A DNA stretch of 64,000 nucleotides from an uncultured Bacteroidales bacterium (GTDB taxonomy: Bacteria; Bacteroidota; Bacteroidia; Bacteroidales; SZUA-534), in the NCBI GenBank assembly GCA_902790595.1, contig CADASL010000001.1:372001-436000 (forward strand), in the 5' to 3' direction. The notes under the pieces are model-generated. The model did no database searches, was not told where the DNA came from, and was given only the letters and a program-made list of their open reading frames with translations. Shown here piece after piece: positions 36,373 through 44,774 of this stretch; positions within the stretch are counted from its first letter, which is position 1, and every line of letters starts with the position of its first letter. The position numbers and the translations under genes are program-made.

Positions 36373-37830
36373 ATGAATCAAGACCAAGCACCTATCTACG
36401 AGGCTCTGGAAGAATTCCGAAGAAAACGCATTGTACCGTTCGACGTACCTGGCCACAAACGCGGCCGAGGCAATCCCGATTTGGCCAAACTGTTTGGAAA
36501 ACAGTGTGTTGAGATTGACGTCAACTCAATGAAGCCGCTCGACAACCTTTGCCACCCCATATCGGTCATCAAGAAGGCCGAAGAGTTGGCCGCCGAAGCC
36601 TTCCACGCCGCGCACGCCTTCCTAATGGTGGGCGGCACCACATCGTCGGTGCAGACAATGGTGCTCACGGCCTGCAAGAAGGGCGACAAAATCATTCTGC
36701 CGCGAAACGTGCACCGCAGCGTCATCAACGCGCTGGTGGTGAACGGCGCCACACCCATCTACGTCAACCCCGATATGGACCGCCGTCTGGGTATCGCCCT
36801 TGGAATGAAGATTTCACAGGTTGAGAAGGCCATCGAGGCCAACCCTGACGCAGTGGCCATTCTGGTGAACAACCCCACCTACTACGGCATCTGCTCGAAT
36901 CTGAAAAAAATTGTTGAACTGGCGCACGCCCACAATATGCTGGTGCTGGTTGACGAGGCGCACGGCACGCACTTCTATTTTGGTGAGAATATGCCAATTA
37001 CGGCAATGGCGGCTGGCGCCGATATGTCGTCAATCAGTATGCACAAATCGGGCGGAAGCCTGACACAGAGTTCATTTCTGCTCATCGGCGAAAGCGTGAG
37101 CGCTGGCTACGTTCGGCAGGTGATAAACCTGACGCAGACCACAAGCGCGTCATATCTGCTGCTGGCGAGTCTCGACATATCACGCCGCAACCTGGCCATC
37201 CGCGGCAAGGAGGCCTTTGCCGAAGTACAGCGCATTGCCGACTACGCCCGCACCGAAATCAACAAAATCGGCGGCTACTACGCCTACGGCAAGGAGTTGA
37301 TTAACAATGACAGCATCTACGATTTCGACACCACCAAACTGACGGTCTTCACCCTTGACATCGGCTTGGCGGGCATTGAGGTTTACGACCTTCTGCGCGA
37401 CGAGTACGACATTCAGGTTGAGTTGGGCGACATCGGTAACATATTGGCATACATATCGATAGGCGACCGAATGCGCGAGGTTGAGCGGCTTGTGAGCGCA
37501 CTCTACGACATTCAGCGCCGCTACCGCCGCGAACGCACGGGCCTGTTCGACCACGAGTACATCAACCCGTCGGTGGTTATGACGCCGCAAGAGGCCTTCT
37601 ACGCGGCCAAAGAGGAAATGATTCCCATCCGCGAGACCAACGGCCGCATCTGCACCGAGTTTGTTATGTGCTACCCCCCTGGAATCCCGATTCTGGCACC
37701 TGGCGAGCGCATCACGCAGGAAATCATCGACTACATTCTGTACGCCAAAGAGAAAGGCTGCTCAATGACTGGCCCCGAGGACGAGAAAATCGAGCGGCTG
37801 AATGTGATTCGGGAGCAGACGATTTATTAG
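36373..37830 (+). CDS. speA: PLP-dependent Orn/Lys/Arg decarboxylase, probably arginine decarboxylase
   Basis: 485 aa, the short form of the fold-I decarboxylases (Bacillus SpeA type). The substrate-end motif FDVPGHKRG is at residues 23-31. PLP-site residues are His114 in PRNVHRS, Asp194 and His197 in DEAHGTHF, and Lys225 in SMHKSGGS. Arginine as substrate is inferred from the agmatinase gene two places downstream; lysine or ornithine cannot be excluded from sequence. Product agmatine would be turned into putrescine. It has a long structured leader. Confidence 0.85.
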   Translation: MNQDQAPIYEALEEFRRKRIVPFDVPGHKRGRGNPDLAKLFGKQCVEIDVNSMKPLDNLCHPISVIKKAEELAAEAFHAAHAFLMVGGTTSSVQTMVLTACKKGDKIILPRNVHRSVINALVVNGATPIYVNPDMDRRLGIALGMKISQVEKAIEANPDAVAILVNNPTYYGICSNLKKIVELAHAHNMLVLVDEAHGTHFYFGENMPITAMAAGADMSSISMHKSGGSLTQSSFLLIGESVSAGYVRQVINLTQTTSASYLLLASLDISRRNLAIRGKEAFAEVQRIADYARTEINKIGGYYAYGKELINNDSIYDFDTTKLTVFTLDIGLAGIEVYDLLRDEYDIQVELGDIGNILAYISIGDRMREVERLVSALYDIQRRYRRERTGLFDHEYINPSVVMTPQEAFYAAKEEMIPIRETNGRICTEFVMCYPPGIPILAPGERITQEIIDYILYAKEKGCSMTGPEDEKIERLNVIREQTIY

Positions 37831-37837
37831 GGTATTG

Positions 37838-37999
37838 GTGTTGGGTGTTAGGTGTTAGACAATTACGAATTTTGAATTACGAATTACGATTTTTAAACTC
37901 GTTAAACTTTAAACATCTCAACAGCGAAGCACTAAACCTTCTCAACTTTTAAACTTAAAACTTAAAACTTGTAACTTGCAACTTATAACTTGTAACTGA
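37838..37999. repeat. Two heptamer tracts before speE
   Basis: First tract: GTATTGG, TGTTGGG, TGTTAGG, TGTTAGA, CAATTAC, GAATTTT, GAATTAC, GAATTAC in 7-base phase. Second tract (37944-37999): AACTTTT, AAACTTA twice, AAACTTG, TAACTTG, CAACTTA, TAACTTG, TAACTGA. The speE ATG follows within four bases. Confidence 0.85.
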
Positions 38000-38002
38000 A
38001 AA

Positions 38003-38866
38003 ATGGAATTCTGGTTTTCTGAACATCACACCGAAAATGTAAAGTTCTCTGTAAAAGTGGACAAGCACCTTTACACGAACGAGACCGACCTGGGGCGCGT
38101 CGATATTTTTGAGTCGCTCGAATTCGGGAAGTTTCTGGCGGTTGACGGCTACATCATCTTCACCGAGCGCGACGAGTTCATCTACGACGAAATGTTGAGC
38201 CACGTGCCAATGGCCGTGCACCCCAACCCAAAGAGCGTGCTGATTTTCGGTTCGGGCGACGGCGGTGTGGTGGAAGAACTGCTCAAATACAAGAGTCTGG
38301 AACGCATTGACCTTGTGGAAGTTAACGACGGCGTGGTGGAAGCCTGCCGCAAATTCTTCCCCGAGACGGCGTCGAGCCTTGACGACGAACGCGTGACCGT
38401 TTACACCGAGAACGCCCTGCGCTTCATCCGACACATCGAGAACGAGTACGACGTGATAATTGTGGACTCGGCGGGATTCTACGGCCCTGGCGAGAGTCTG
38501 CTCACCCGCGAGTTCTACGGCGGCTGCTACAAGGCGCTGAAGGCCGACGGCATAATGGTGAACCAACATCAGAGCCCGTTCTACGAGGAGGACCGCATTG
38601 AGACGCAGAAAGCCCACAAACGGATTGTCGACAGTTTCCCGATTAGCCGTGTCTATCAGGCACATATACCGTCGTACCCGTCGGGTTACTGGCTGTTCGG
38701 ATTCGCGTCGAAGAAATACCGCCCCGTGCTCGACCTGAACGCCGACGCGTGGAACAAACTGGGCATCAAAACCGATTATTACACCACCAACCTGCACAAA
38801 GGCTGCTTTGCGCTGCCCGCCTACGTGGAGCGAATGCTGGCCGACGTGGAGAAGATAAAAGACTGA
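38003..38866 (+). CDS. speE: Aminopropyltransferase (spermidine synthase) homologue with altered active site
   Basis: 287 aa with the N-terminal beta domain and Rossmann methyltransferase fold of SpeE. The dinucleotide loop FGSGDGGVVEE and the acidic LVEVND are intact. However, positions normally conserved are changed: the family D-S-T-D-P block reads Asp155-Ser-Ala-Gly158-Phe, the glutamine after the LDG motif is Ile51, and the histidine of YHEM is Asp62. The enzyme normally moves aminopropyl from decarboxylated SAM to putrescine; no SAM decarboxylase gene is seen here. It is 6 bases from the agmatinase gene, as in Bacillus speEB. Substrate may differ. Confidence 0.82.
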   Translation: MEFWFSEHHTENVKFSVKVDKHLYTNETDLGRVDIFESLEFGKFLAVDGYIIFTERDEFIYDEMLSHVPMAVHPNPKSVLIFGSGDGGVVEELLKYKSLERIDLVEVNDGVVEACRKFFPETASSLDDERVTVYTENALRFIRHIENEYDVIIVDSAGFYGPGESLLTREFYGGCYKALKADGIMVNQHQSPFYEEDRIETQKAHKRIVDSFPISRVYQAHIPSYPSGYWLFGFASKKYRPVLDLNADAWNKLGIKTDYYTTNLHKGCFALPAYVERMLADVEKIKD

Positions 38867-38872
38867 CCGACA

Positions 38873-39724
38873 ATGCTTAACAAGAACATTGAGACATTCA
38901 TCGGCTGCGACGCCGAATACAGCGAGGCGCGGATTGTGCTCTTCGGAGCGCCGTTCGACTCAACCACGTCGTTCCGCCCTGGCACACGGTTTGCGCCGCA
39001 CACCATCCGCAGCGAGTCGTTCGGGCTCGAAACCTACAGCCCCCTGCTCGACCGCGACCTTGAGGACATCAGCGTGTTCGACAGCGGCGACCTTGAACTC
39101 TGCATCGGCAGCAGCGAGAAGGCGCTTGCGCAGATTTCGGAACGCACGGCTACCATATTGGCCGACAACAAGTTACCGCTAATGATTGGCGGCGAGCACC
39201 TTGTCACTCTTGGCGCTTTCCGCGAGGTGATAAAGAAATACCCCGACGTTCACATCATCCATTTCGACGCCCACACCGACCTGCGCGACGAGTATCTGGG
39301 CGTTGGGTTGTCGCACGCGTGCGTCATCCGCCGCTGCCACGACCTGACGGGCGACGGCCGCATCCATCAGTTCGGCATCCGCTCGGGCGAACGCTCGGAG
39401 TTCCGCTGGGCCGCCGAGGGACATACCAATCTGCACAAGTTCAATTTCGACGGTCTGGCCGAAACGGTGAAGCGGATTGGCAAGGCGCCCGTCTATTTCA
39501 CCATCGACCTTGACGTACTCGACCCGTCGGTTTTCCCTGGCACGGGAACGCCCGAGGCTGGCGGCGTAACGTTTATGCAACTGTTTGACGCTATGCAGAT
39601 TGTGTGCAACGGCTGCAACATTGTGGCCGCCGACGTCAACGAGTTGTGCCCCACCTACGACCAAAGCGGAGTTTCGACAGCCGTGGCGTGCAAGGTGGTG
39701 AGAGAGTTGTTGCTGTCAATTTAG
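38873..39724 (+). CDS. speB: Agmatinase (ureohydrolase family)
   Basis: It hydrolyses agmatine to putrescine and urea. 283 aa. The binuclear manganese ligands are all in place: His109 in GGEHLVT, Asp132, His134 and Asp136 in FDAHTDLR, and Asp212 and Asp214 in TIDLDVLDPS. The loop PGTGTPEAGG follows, as in agmatinases rather than arginases. It is co-transcribed with the speE-like gene (6-base gap). Confidence 0.93.
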   Translation: MLNKNIETFIGCDAEYSEARIVLFGAPFDSTTSFRPGTRFAPHTIRSESFGLETYSPLLDRDLEDISVFDSGDLELCIGSSEKALAQISERTATILADNKLPLMIGGEHLVTLGAFREVIKKYPDVHIIHFDAHTDLRDEYLGVGLSHACVIRRCHDLTGDGRIHQFGIRSGERSEFRWAAEGHTNLHKFNFDGLAETVKRIGKAPVYFTIDLDVLDPSVFPGTGTPEAGGVTFMQLFDAMQIVCNGCNIVAADVNELCPTYDQSGVSTAVACKVVRELLLSI

Positions 39725-39817
39725 AATTTTGAATTCAGAATTTAGAATAAATATTTAACAATTAAATAATTAACAAATAACAGTGACGGAAGATTAAAGC
39801 ACAGAAGGCATTTCAAA

Positions 39818-39848
39818 GACTGTTGTCTGTAGTCTGTAGTCCGAAGTC
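39818..39848. repeat. TAGTCTG-type heptamer words
   Basis: The block reads as the reverse complement of the GACTACA/GACAACA words. A weaker GAATTTT/GAATTCA/GAATTTA tract lies at 39725-39750. Confidence 0.75.
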
Positions 39849-39865
39849 AAAAAAATGTATCGAAA

Positions 39866-41125
39866 ATGGGAAAAGTTCTAATTATCGGCTGCGGAGGCGT
39901 TGCTAGCGTGGCCATTCAAAAATGCGCGCAAAACAGCGACGTGTTTAACGAGATTTGCATTGCAAGCCGCACTGTGAGCAAGTGCGACGCGCTCAAGGCC
40001 AAAATCGAGGGCTCGACAAAGGCCAAAATCACTACCGCAAAGGTTGACGCCGACAACGTGCAGGAACTTGTGGCGCTCATCCGCAAGGTGAACCCCGACG
40101 TGGTTCTGAACCTGGCTCTGCCCTATCAGGACCTGACCATTATGGACGCCTGCCTTGAGACTGGCGTGCACTACATCGACACAGCCAACTACGAGGCCGA
40201 GGACACCGAAGACCCGACGTGGCGCGCCATCTACGAGAAACGCTGCCGCGAGAAGGGCTTCACGGCTTATTTCGACTACTCGTGGCAGTGGGCCTACAAC
40301 GAGCGCTTCAAGGCCAAAGGCATCACTGGCCTGCTCGGCACTGGCTTCGACCCTGGAGTGACGAGCGTCTTCTCGGCCTACGCGCTGAAACACTATTTCG
40401 ACGAGATTCACACCATCGATATTCTCGACTGCAACGGCGGCGACCACGGCTATCCGTTCGCAACCAACTTCAACCCCGAAATCAACCTGCGCGAGGTTTC
40501 GGCCAACGGCTCGTACTGGGAGAACGGCCACTGGGTTGAGACCAAACCTATGGAAATCAAGCGCGAGTACAACTTCGACGGCGTGGGCCCGAAAGATATG
40601 TATCTGCTTCACCACGAGGAGATTGAGTCGCTGGCAAAGAACATTCCTGGCGTAAAGCGCATCCGTTTCTTTATGACCTTCGGACAGAGTTATCTCACTC
40701 ATATGAAGTGTCTTGAGAACGTTGGAATGCTGCGCACCGACACCGTCAACTTCAACGGTCAGGAGATTGTGCCCATTCAGTTCCTGAAGGCGCTTCTGCC
40801 CGACCCCGCATCGCTCGGACCGCGCACCGTGGGCAAGACCAACATCGGCTGCATCTTCACTGGCGTGAAAGACGGCAAACCGCGCAACCTTTACATCTAC
40901 AACGTCTGCGACCATCAGGAGTGCTACAAGGAAGTTGGCTCACAAGCCATATCGTACACCACTGGCGTGCCCGCAATGATTGGCACAATGCTGGTAATGA
41001 AAGGCTTATGGAAGAAACCTGGCGTGTTCAACGTTGAGGATTTCGACCCCGATCCGTATATGGAGGCACTCAACAAATGGGGCCTGCCGTGGGTTGTCGA
41101 CGAAAACCCGACGCTGGTGCCGTAA
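39866..41125 (+). CDS. Carboxyspermidine (carboxynorspermidine) dehydrogenase
   Basis: 419 aa of the saccharopine-dehydrogenase-like family. The Rossmann nucleotide loop is VLIIGCGGVASVAIQK at the N-terminus. Family blocks are NLALPYQDLTIMDACLETGVHYIDTANYE, FDYSWQWAY, GLLGTGFDPGVTSVF and DCNGGDHGYP. It joins aspartate semialdehyde to putrescine (or diaminopropane) with NADPH. The product is the substrate of the next gene. Together they give spermidine without decarboxylated SAM. Confidence 0.92.
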   Translation: MGKVLIIGCGGVASVAIQKCAQNSDVFNEICIASRTVSKCDALKAKIEGSTKAKITTAKVDADNVQELVALIRKVNPDVVLNLALPYQDLTIMDACLETGVHYIDTANYEAEDTEDPTWRAIYEKRCREKGFTAYFDYSWQWAYNERFKAKGITGLLGTGFDPGVTSVFSAYALKHYFDEIHTIDILDCNGGDHGYPFATNFNPEINLREVSANGSYWENGHWVETKPMEIKREYNFDGVGPKDMYLLHHEEIESLAKNIPGVKRIRFFMTFGQSYLTHMKCLENVGMLRTDTVNFNGQEIVPIQFLKALLPDPASLGPRTVGKTNIGCIFTGVKDGKPRNLYIYNVCDHQECYKEVGSQAISYTTGVPAMIGTMLVMKGLWKKPGVFNVEDFDPDPYMEALNKWGLPWVVDENPTLVP

Positions 41126-41144
41126 GACGGTTAGATTTGACAAC

Positions 41145-41245
41145 GGACTACAGACAACAGACTACGGACCACGGTTCGTCCTTTTGTCTGTTCTTCATAT
41201 TAATGACGCATCGTCACTTATAACTTATAACTTTCAAACTTACAA
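41145..41245. repeat. Heptamer tracts before nspC
   Basis: GGACTAC, AGACAAC, AGACTAC, GGACCAC at 41145-41172, then CACTTAT, AACTTAT, AACTTTC, AAACTTA, CAACTGA up to six bases before the ATG at 41251. Confidence 0.8.
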
Positions 41246-41250
41246 CTGAA

Positions 41251-42381
41251 ATGGACCTTCGAACGCCGTGCTATATTATTGATACCGAGCGCATTGAGAG
41301 CAATCTAAAAATCTTGAAAGGCGTTATGGACCGCACTGGCTGCCGCATATTGCTTGCGCAGAAGGCGTTCAGTTGTTATGCTTTTTATCCGTTGATTGCC
41401 AAATACTTATGCGGCGCAACGGCAAGCGGACTCTACGAGGCTAAACTCTGTCACGAGGAAATGCCTGGGCGCGAGAACCACATCTTCTCGCCTGCTTTCA
41501 AATCTGCTGATTTCGACGAGATTACAACCATCTGCGACCATATCGTTTTCAACTCAATGCGTCAGTTGAGCCTTTACGGCGAAAAGGCACGGCAGTGCGG
41601 ATTGAGCGTCGGGTTGCGGGTGAACCCCGAAAAATCGACGCAGGAAGGCCACGCCATCTACGACCCTTGCGCCCCTGGAAGCCGTCTGGGCACCACTCTG
41701 CAGGAGTTTGAAAACGGACTGAAGCGGAATCCGCAACTACTGCAACTGCTTGACGGACTGCACTTTCACACGCTCTGCGAGCAGAATTCCGACGATTTGG
41801 AACTGACTCTCAACGCTTTCGAAGAGAAATTCGGCCGCTGGCTGCCCGCAATGAAATGGGTGAATTTTGGCGGCGGCCACCACATCACCCGCCCTGACTA
41901 CGACATTCCGCGCCTTGAGCGCTGCATCGGCCGTATGACTGCCCGCGGCCTGACGGTCTATCTTGAGCCTGGCGAGGCCGTGGCGCTGAACGCTGGCTAT
42001 CTGCTCACCACGGTGCTCGAAGTGCAGCGCAAAGAGCAGCCTGTGGCCATCATCGACGCTTCGGCGGCCTGCCATATGCCCGACGTGATTGAAATGCCCT
42101 ACCGCCCGCCCCTTGAAGGTAGTGGCGAGCCTGGCGAGAAGCCCTTCACCTACCGTCTTGGCGGCCCAACGTGCCTTGCTGGCGACATTGTCGGCGACTA
42201 CTCGTTCGACACCGAACTCACCGAAGGTCAGCAACTTACATTCGGCGATATGGCCATCTACTCAATGGTGAAAAACAACACCTTCAACGGTATGCCCCTG
42301 CCCGACATCTACATCAAGGAAGGCACCAACCACCGACTCTGGAAAACGTTTGGGTACGAAGATTTTAAGGGGCGGATTTAA
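41251..42381 (+). CDS. nspC: Carboxyspermidine/carboxynorspermidine decarboxylase
   Basis: 376 aa, PLP fold III (alanine racemase-like). The Schiff-base lysine is Lys38 in LLAQKAFSCY. Other landmarks are the phosphate loop FGGGHHITR, EPGEAVALNAGYL and the C-terminal GPTCLAGDIVGDYSF, whose cysteine is at the dimer active site. It removes the carboxyl group to give spermidine. It follows its partner dehydrogenase by 125 bases of heptamer repeats. Confidence 0.94.
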   Translation: MDLRTPCYIIDTERIESNLKILKGVMDRTGCRILLAQKAFSCYAFYPLIAKYLCGATASGLYEAKLCHEEMPGRENHIFSPAFKSADFDEITTICDHIVFNSMRQLSLYGEKARQCGLSVGLRVNPEKSTQEGHAIYDPCAPGSRLGTTLQEFENGLKRNPQLLQLLDGLHFHTLCEQNSDDLELTLNAFEEKFGRWLPAMKWVNFGGGHHITRPDYDIPRLERCIGRMTARGLTVYLEPGEAVALNAGYLLTTVLEVQRKEQPVAIIDASAACHMPDVIEMPYRPPLEGSGEPGEKPFTYRLGGPTCLAGDIVGDYSFDTELTEGQQLTFGDMAIYSMVKNNTFNGMPLPDIYIKEGTNHRLWKTFGYEDFKGRI

Positions 42382-42425
42382 GTGTGACGATTGGCTCGCG
42401 TAGAGAACTCGCACAGACGACACAG

Positions 42426-42486
42426 CCCCGATTGCTATCGGGGTCACAGATTAACACAGATTTGTAGGGACGCAATGGTTGCGTCC
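42426..42486. repeat. Two palindromic elements downstream of nspC
   Basis: CCCCGAT-TGCT-ATCGGGG at 42426-42443 is a variant of the GATAGCTATC palindrome. GTAGGGACGCAA-TGG-TTGCGTCC at 42464-42486 is REP-like and is followed by seven T, so it may also end the nspC transcript. Confidence 0.75.
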
Positions 42487-42621
42487 TTTTTTTATGAACG
42501 CTGATAATGCAGATTGAAGGGATTGGCGCAGATTTATCATAATCAGCATTCAATAAATATTCCCCCACCTATATGAATCTCTTTTTATCATTTAAAACGG
42601 GAATCAAATTCTAAATATGTC

Positions 42622-42629
42622 TATATTTG
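42622..42629 (+). promoter_or_regulatory. Promoter -7 element before the outer-membrane gene
   Basis: TATATTTG fits the consensus. Directly downstream is a hairpin GTTGCA-TTAT-TGCAAC (42633-42648) and, three bases later, a T-run, which could stop short transcripts. Confidence 0.55.
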
Positions 42630-42676
42630 CGTGTTGCATTATTGCAACGTGTATTTTTTTTAAGGGGCGTATGCTC

Positions 42677-42854
42677 ATCTTGTAACTGAAAACCTGAGAA
42701 TCTTTCAATTACAACAAGATAGGCATAGCAGAACTCTACGTATATGCGTGGACTGCTATCTATTCTGTTGTAAGCGGTTTTCTCAGGACCTTCAGTTTAG
42801 GAATAAGTATCAGTTCCACGCTTCCGCGTTTAATAAATAGGTCTTTTGGAACTG
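42677..42854 (+). ncRNA. Candidate structured 5' leader with competing hairpins
   Basis: Helix A1 pairs 677-683 with 714-720 and 684-691 with 703-710 (offset 42000). It overlaps, and so excludes, helix B: 710-716 with 766-772 and 717-722 with 756-761. A third helix pairs CCTGAGAA (693-700) with TTCTCAGG (780-787), enclosing B. A last hairpin pairs CAGTTCCA (811-818) with TGGAACTG (847-854), nine bases before a Shine-Dalgarno sequence. This looks like a switchable RNA; the strings also feel familiar from Bacteroides intergenic DNA, which I cannot verify. Confidence 0.5.
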
Positions 42855-42862
42855 GAGGCTCT

Positions 42863-42867
42863 GGAGG
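42863..42867 (+). promoter_or_regulatory. Shine-Dalgarno site (GGAGG)
   Basis: GGAGG sits 7 bases before the ATG at 42875. Such a site is rare in this window, and a second GGAGG lies at 42854-42858 at the foot of the preceding hairpin. Confidence 0.6.
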
Positions 42868-42874
42868 ACTTTAT

Positions 42875-43405
42875 ATGCGAAAGTTATTATTGGCTGTTTT
42901 TCTGTTTACAACAGCAAGCGCTATTGCGCAAGAAAAATCTGATTTTCCAACCAAAGGGTATCGTGGTTCTGGATATTTTGATTACGCTGGGAATGGCGAC
43001 GATTTTGAAACGTACAACATTGGTACAACTCACGGCTACCAAATAAATTCAAAATGGTTTGTCGGTGGAGGTATGCGACTAAATTTTGGTTCTTTACTTT
43101 ACAAGAATGAAGATTATTCATTTGTATCTGCCACAGAATATGCTGCCGTTCGTTTTGATATGCTTGAGAAACCAATATCACCTTATCTGAATCTCAGATT
43201 AGGAGTAACTGTTGGCGACATTGAGGGTTGGTACGCCGCACCTGAAGCAGGAGTTCGCTTCCGCCATTTCAATTTAGGCATTGGCGTTGATTGCCAAAAC
43301 CACGCTGCTGTTTATGGCATTGACATAAAGCAAAGTGACGAAAACGAGCATTCAGAATTGTTAATGATACGTTTGGCTTATGATTTCGGTGGTAGAAAGA
43401 AATAG
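42875..43405 (+). CDS. Small outer-membrane beta-barrel protein
   Basis: 176 aa with a signal peptide (about 1-18, ending AIAQ). The mature part alternates amphipathic strands (NIGTTHGYQINSKWFVGGGMRLNFGS, PYLNLRLGVTVGD, APEAGVRFRHFNLGIGVD, LLMIRLAYDFGG) and ends in a strand closing with F, consistent with an 8-stranded OmpA/OmpX-type barrel. No known function. Expression is probably governed by the unusual structured leader. Confidence 0.78.
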   Translation: MRKLLLAVFLFTTASAIAQEKSDFPTKGYRGSGYFDYAGNGDDFETYNIGTTHGYQINSKWFVGGGMRLNFGSLLYKNEDYSFVSATEYAAVRFDMLEKPISPYLNLRLGVTVGDIEGWYAAPEAGVRFRHFNLGIGVDCQNHAAVYGIDIKQSDENEHSELLMIRLAYDFGGRKK

Positions 43406-43430
43406 TTAAGTCAGATTTATAATACACAAG

Positions 43431-43467
43431 AATCCCCGCCTGCCCACGCCGACGGGGATTTTGTTTT
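43431..43467 (+). terminator. Terminator after the outer-membrane gene
   Basis: The stem AATCCCCG/CGGGGATT (43431-43438 with 43453-43460) is followed by TTGTTTT. Confidence 0.85.
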
Positions 43468-43580
43468 ATAGACGTATCTGATTTGGAAGTTAGTTAAACG
43501 ACCCCGTGACAAATTGTAACACTTTGAAATTATCTTTTCCCTGCCCGAAAAACGCCCTTCCTAATCTGCGGAAACTGCTG

Positions 43581-44033
43581 TCATTGAATCTTTTCCATAT
43601 GAATGGCCCAAAGGCCGTCGCAAACCAAGTAATCGTCGTATTTGCGGAAACCTTCGCTCGAATAGAAGCCGCAGGTCACGTCATCGTCGCGATAGGAACA
43701 GAGCCACTCGCGGGTGCAGGGGAACATCGATTCCAAATGGTGCAGCAACTTGCGCCCAATGCCCTGCCGCTGGCAGTCGGGCGACACCATCAGCCGCCCA
43801 ATGTAGAGCGAGCCGCCATCCATCTTTCCGCTGACCGAGCCGACAATTCGGCCATCGTCCGACACCATTTTCAGCGTTGTGTGGCTGTCGAAGTGCGCGT
43901 AGGCATCGTCAATGGTGGCGGTCATTTGCGGAATGGCTGCAAACTGCAGTTTCCGCGCCACTGGCGCGAATGCCTTGTATTGCAGTTCCAAAAGTTCGGG
44001 GACGTCGTTCCGCGTTGCAGGTTCGATTTTCAT
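43581..44033 (-). CDS. GNAT-family N-acetyltransferase
   Basis: 150 aa. The acetyl-CoA pyrophosphate loop is CQRQGIGRKLLHHL (motif A), preceded by beta strand YIGRLMVSP and followed by motif B near GFYSSEGFRKYDDY. The substrate is unknown. It lies 29 bases downstream of the Ntn-hydrolase gene, on the same strand, and may be the third gene of a small operon. Confidence 0.88.
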   Translation of the reverse strand: MKIEPATRNDVPELLELQYKAFAPVARKLQFAAIPQMTATIDDAYAHFDSHTTLKMVSDDGRIVGSVSGKMDGGSLYIGRLMVSPDCQRQGIGRKLLHHLESMFPCTREWLCSYRDDDVTCGFYSSEGFRKYDDYLVCDGLWAIHMEKIQ

Positions 44034-44062
44034 AATAGTTTGATAATGTTTGTGTTACAAAA

Positions 44063-44746
44063 TTAGATTTTTTTATTCTCAACCCTGCTGTAGTTTCGGT
44101 CGAAGCACCAATAGACGGTTTTCTCGGTAACGTCGAAAACCATCGAAATCACTGTTGGACAGACGGTTTGCGACACTTCTTTGAGCACTTGGAAGCAGTC
44201 GCTCACATCGAAATCGTCGGTTGCGGCGGCGAGCAGACTGTCGGCCTTCTGATAGCGGTCGAGCCCCATCCACGGGTGCTGCGGCGGGGTTGGCACAAAG
44301 GGTGGAAAATTGGTCATTATCTGGTAATCGGGCTTCTCGTAATACTTGAACCCGTGCCCTGGAACAATGTGCAGCACATTGCCGTTACTATCTGATAATG
44401 AAGACATAAACGTGAGTCCTGGCACACTGCAGATTCTGTTCGTCTGCACAAAATCGCGAACCTGCTGCAAAGTCTTTTTCATCAGAAGCAGGTCGATATT
44501 CAGCATTATGATATTGGTGTCGCCGCCCGTGGAATTGCTGCGCTCGTTGTGCGGCCAACAGGTCGGCATCCCGACAAAATCGCCGCGGCGGTTGGCCCCG
44601 AAAAGCGGCATCCACCCTTCGGTGGCGTCGTTGATTTCAATGTAAACGCCGTCGTCGGTCGGTCGGATTCGATACTCAAAATCCATAATGTCGAGATTCC
44701 ACCCGACAATGGTCTTTCGCTTGTTAACTACTATGCTTGTGCACAT
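44063..44746 (-). CDS. Ntn-hydrolase, choloylglycine hydrolase / C45-like family
   Basis: 227 aa. The protein begins MCTSIVV, so after methionine removal Cys2 becomes the N-terminal nucleophile, the hallmark of linear amide C-N hydrolases. Supporting features are NLDIMDFEYR, GANRRGDFVGMPTCWP and NSTGGDTNIIMLNIDLLL. Members cut amides such as bile-salt conjugates, penicillin V or acyl-homoserine lactones; the substrate here is open. No signal peptide, so the enzyme is probably cytoplasmic. The start is fixed by the Cys2 requirement. Confidence 0.8.
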   Translation of the reverse strand: MCTSIVVNKRKTIVGWNLDIMDFEYRIRPTDDGVYIEINDATEGWMPLFGANRRGDFVGMPTCWPHNERSNSTGGDTNIIMLNIDLLLMKKTLQQVRDFVQTNRICSVPGLTFMSSLSDSNGNVLHIVPGHGFKYYEKPDYQIMTNFPPFVPTPPQHPWMGLDRYQKADSLLAAATDDFDVSDCFQVLKEVSQTVCPTVISMVFDVTEKTVYWCFDRNYSRVENKKI

Positions 44747-44774
44747 TGTTCCTGGTCGATTTCGCGCTTCATAT

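Noticed and set aside
39878-40915. 345-codon minus-strand frame opposite the carboxyspermidine dehydrogenase gene
   Set aside because: Antisense shadow of a well-conserved enzyme; no motif, and several similar shadows occur over every high-GC gene.
42636-42870. tmRNA, RNase P RNA or SRP RNA
   Set aside because: None of the conserved cores of these RNAs can be found; 6S RNA could not be ruled in or out, so I kept a neutral call.
42846-43046. Alternative small gene starting in the leader of the outer-membrane gene
   Set aside because: Out of frame with the signal-peptide-bearing gene at 42875 and without coding character.
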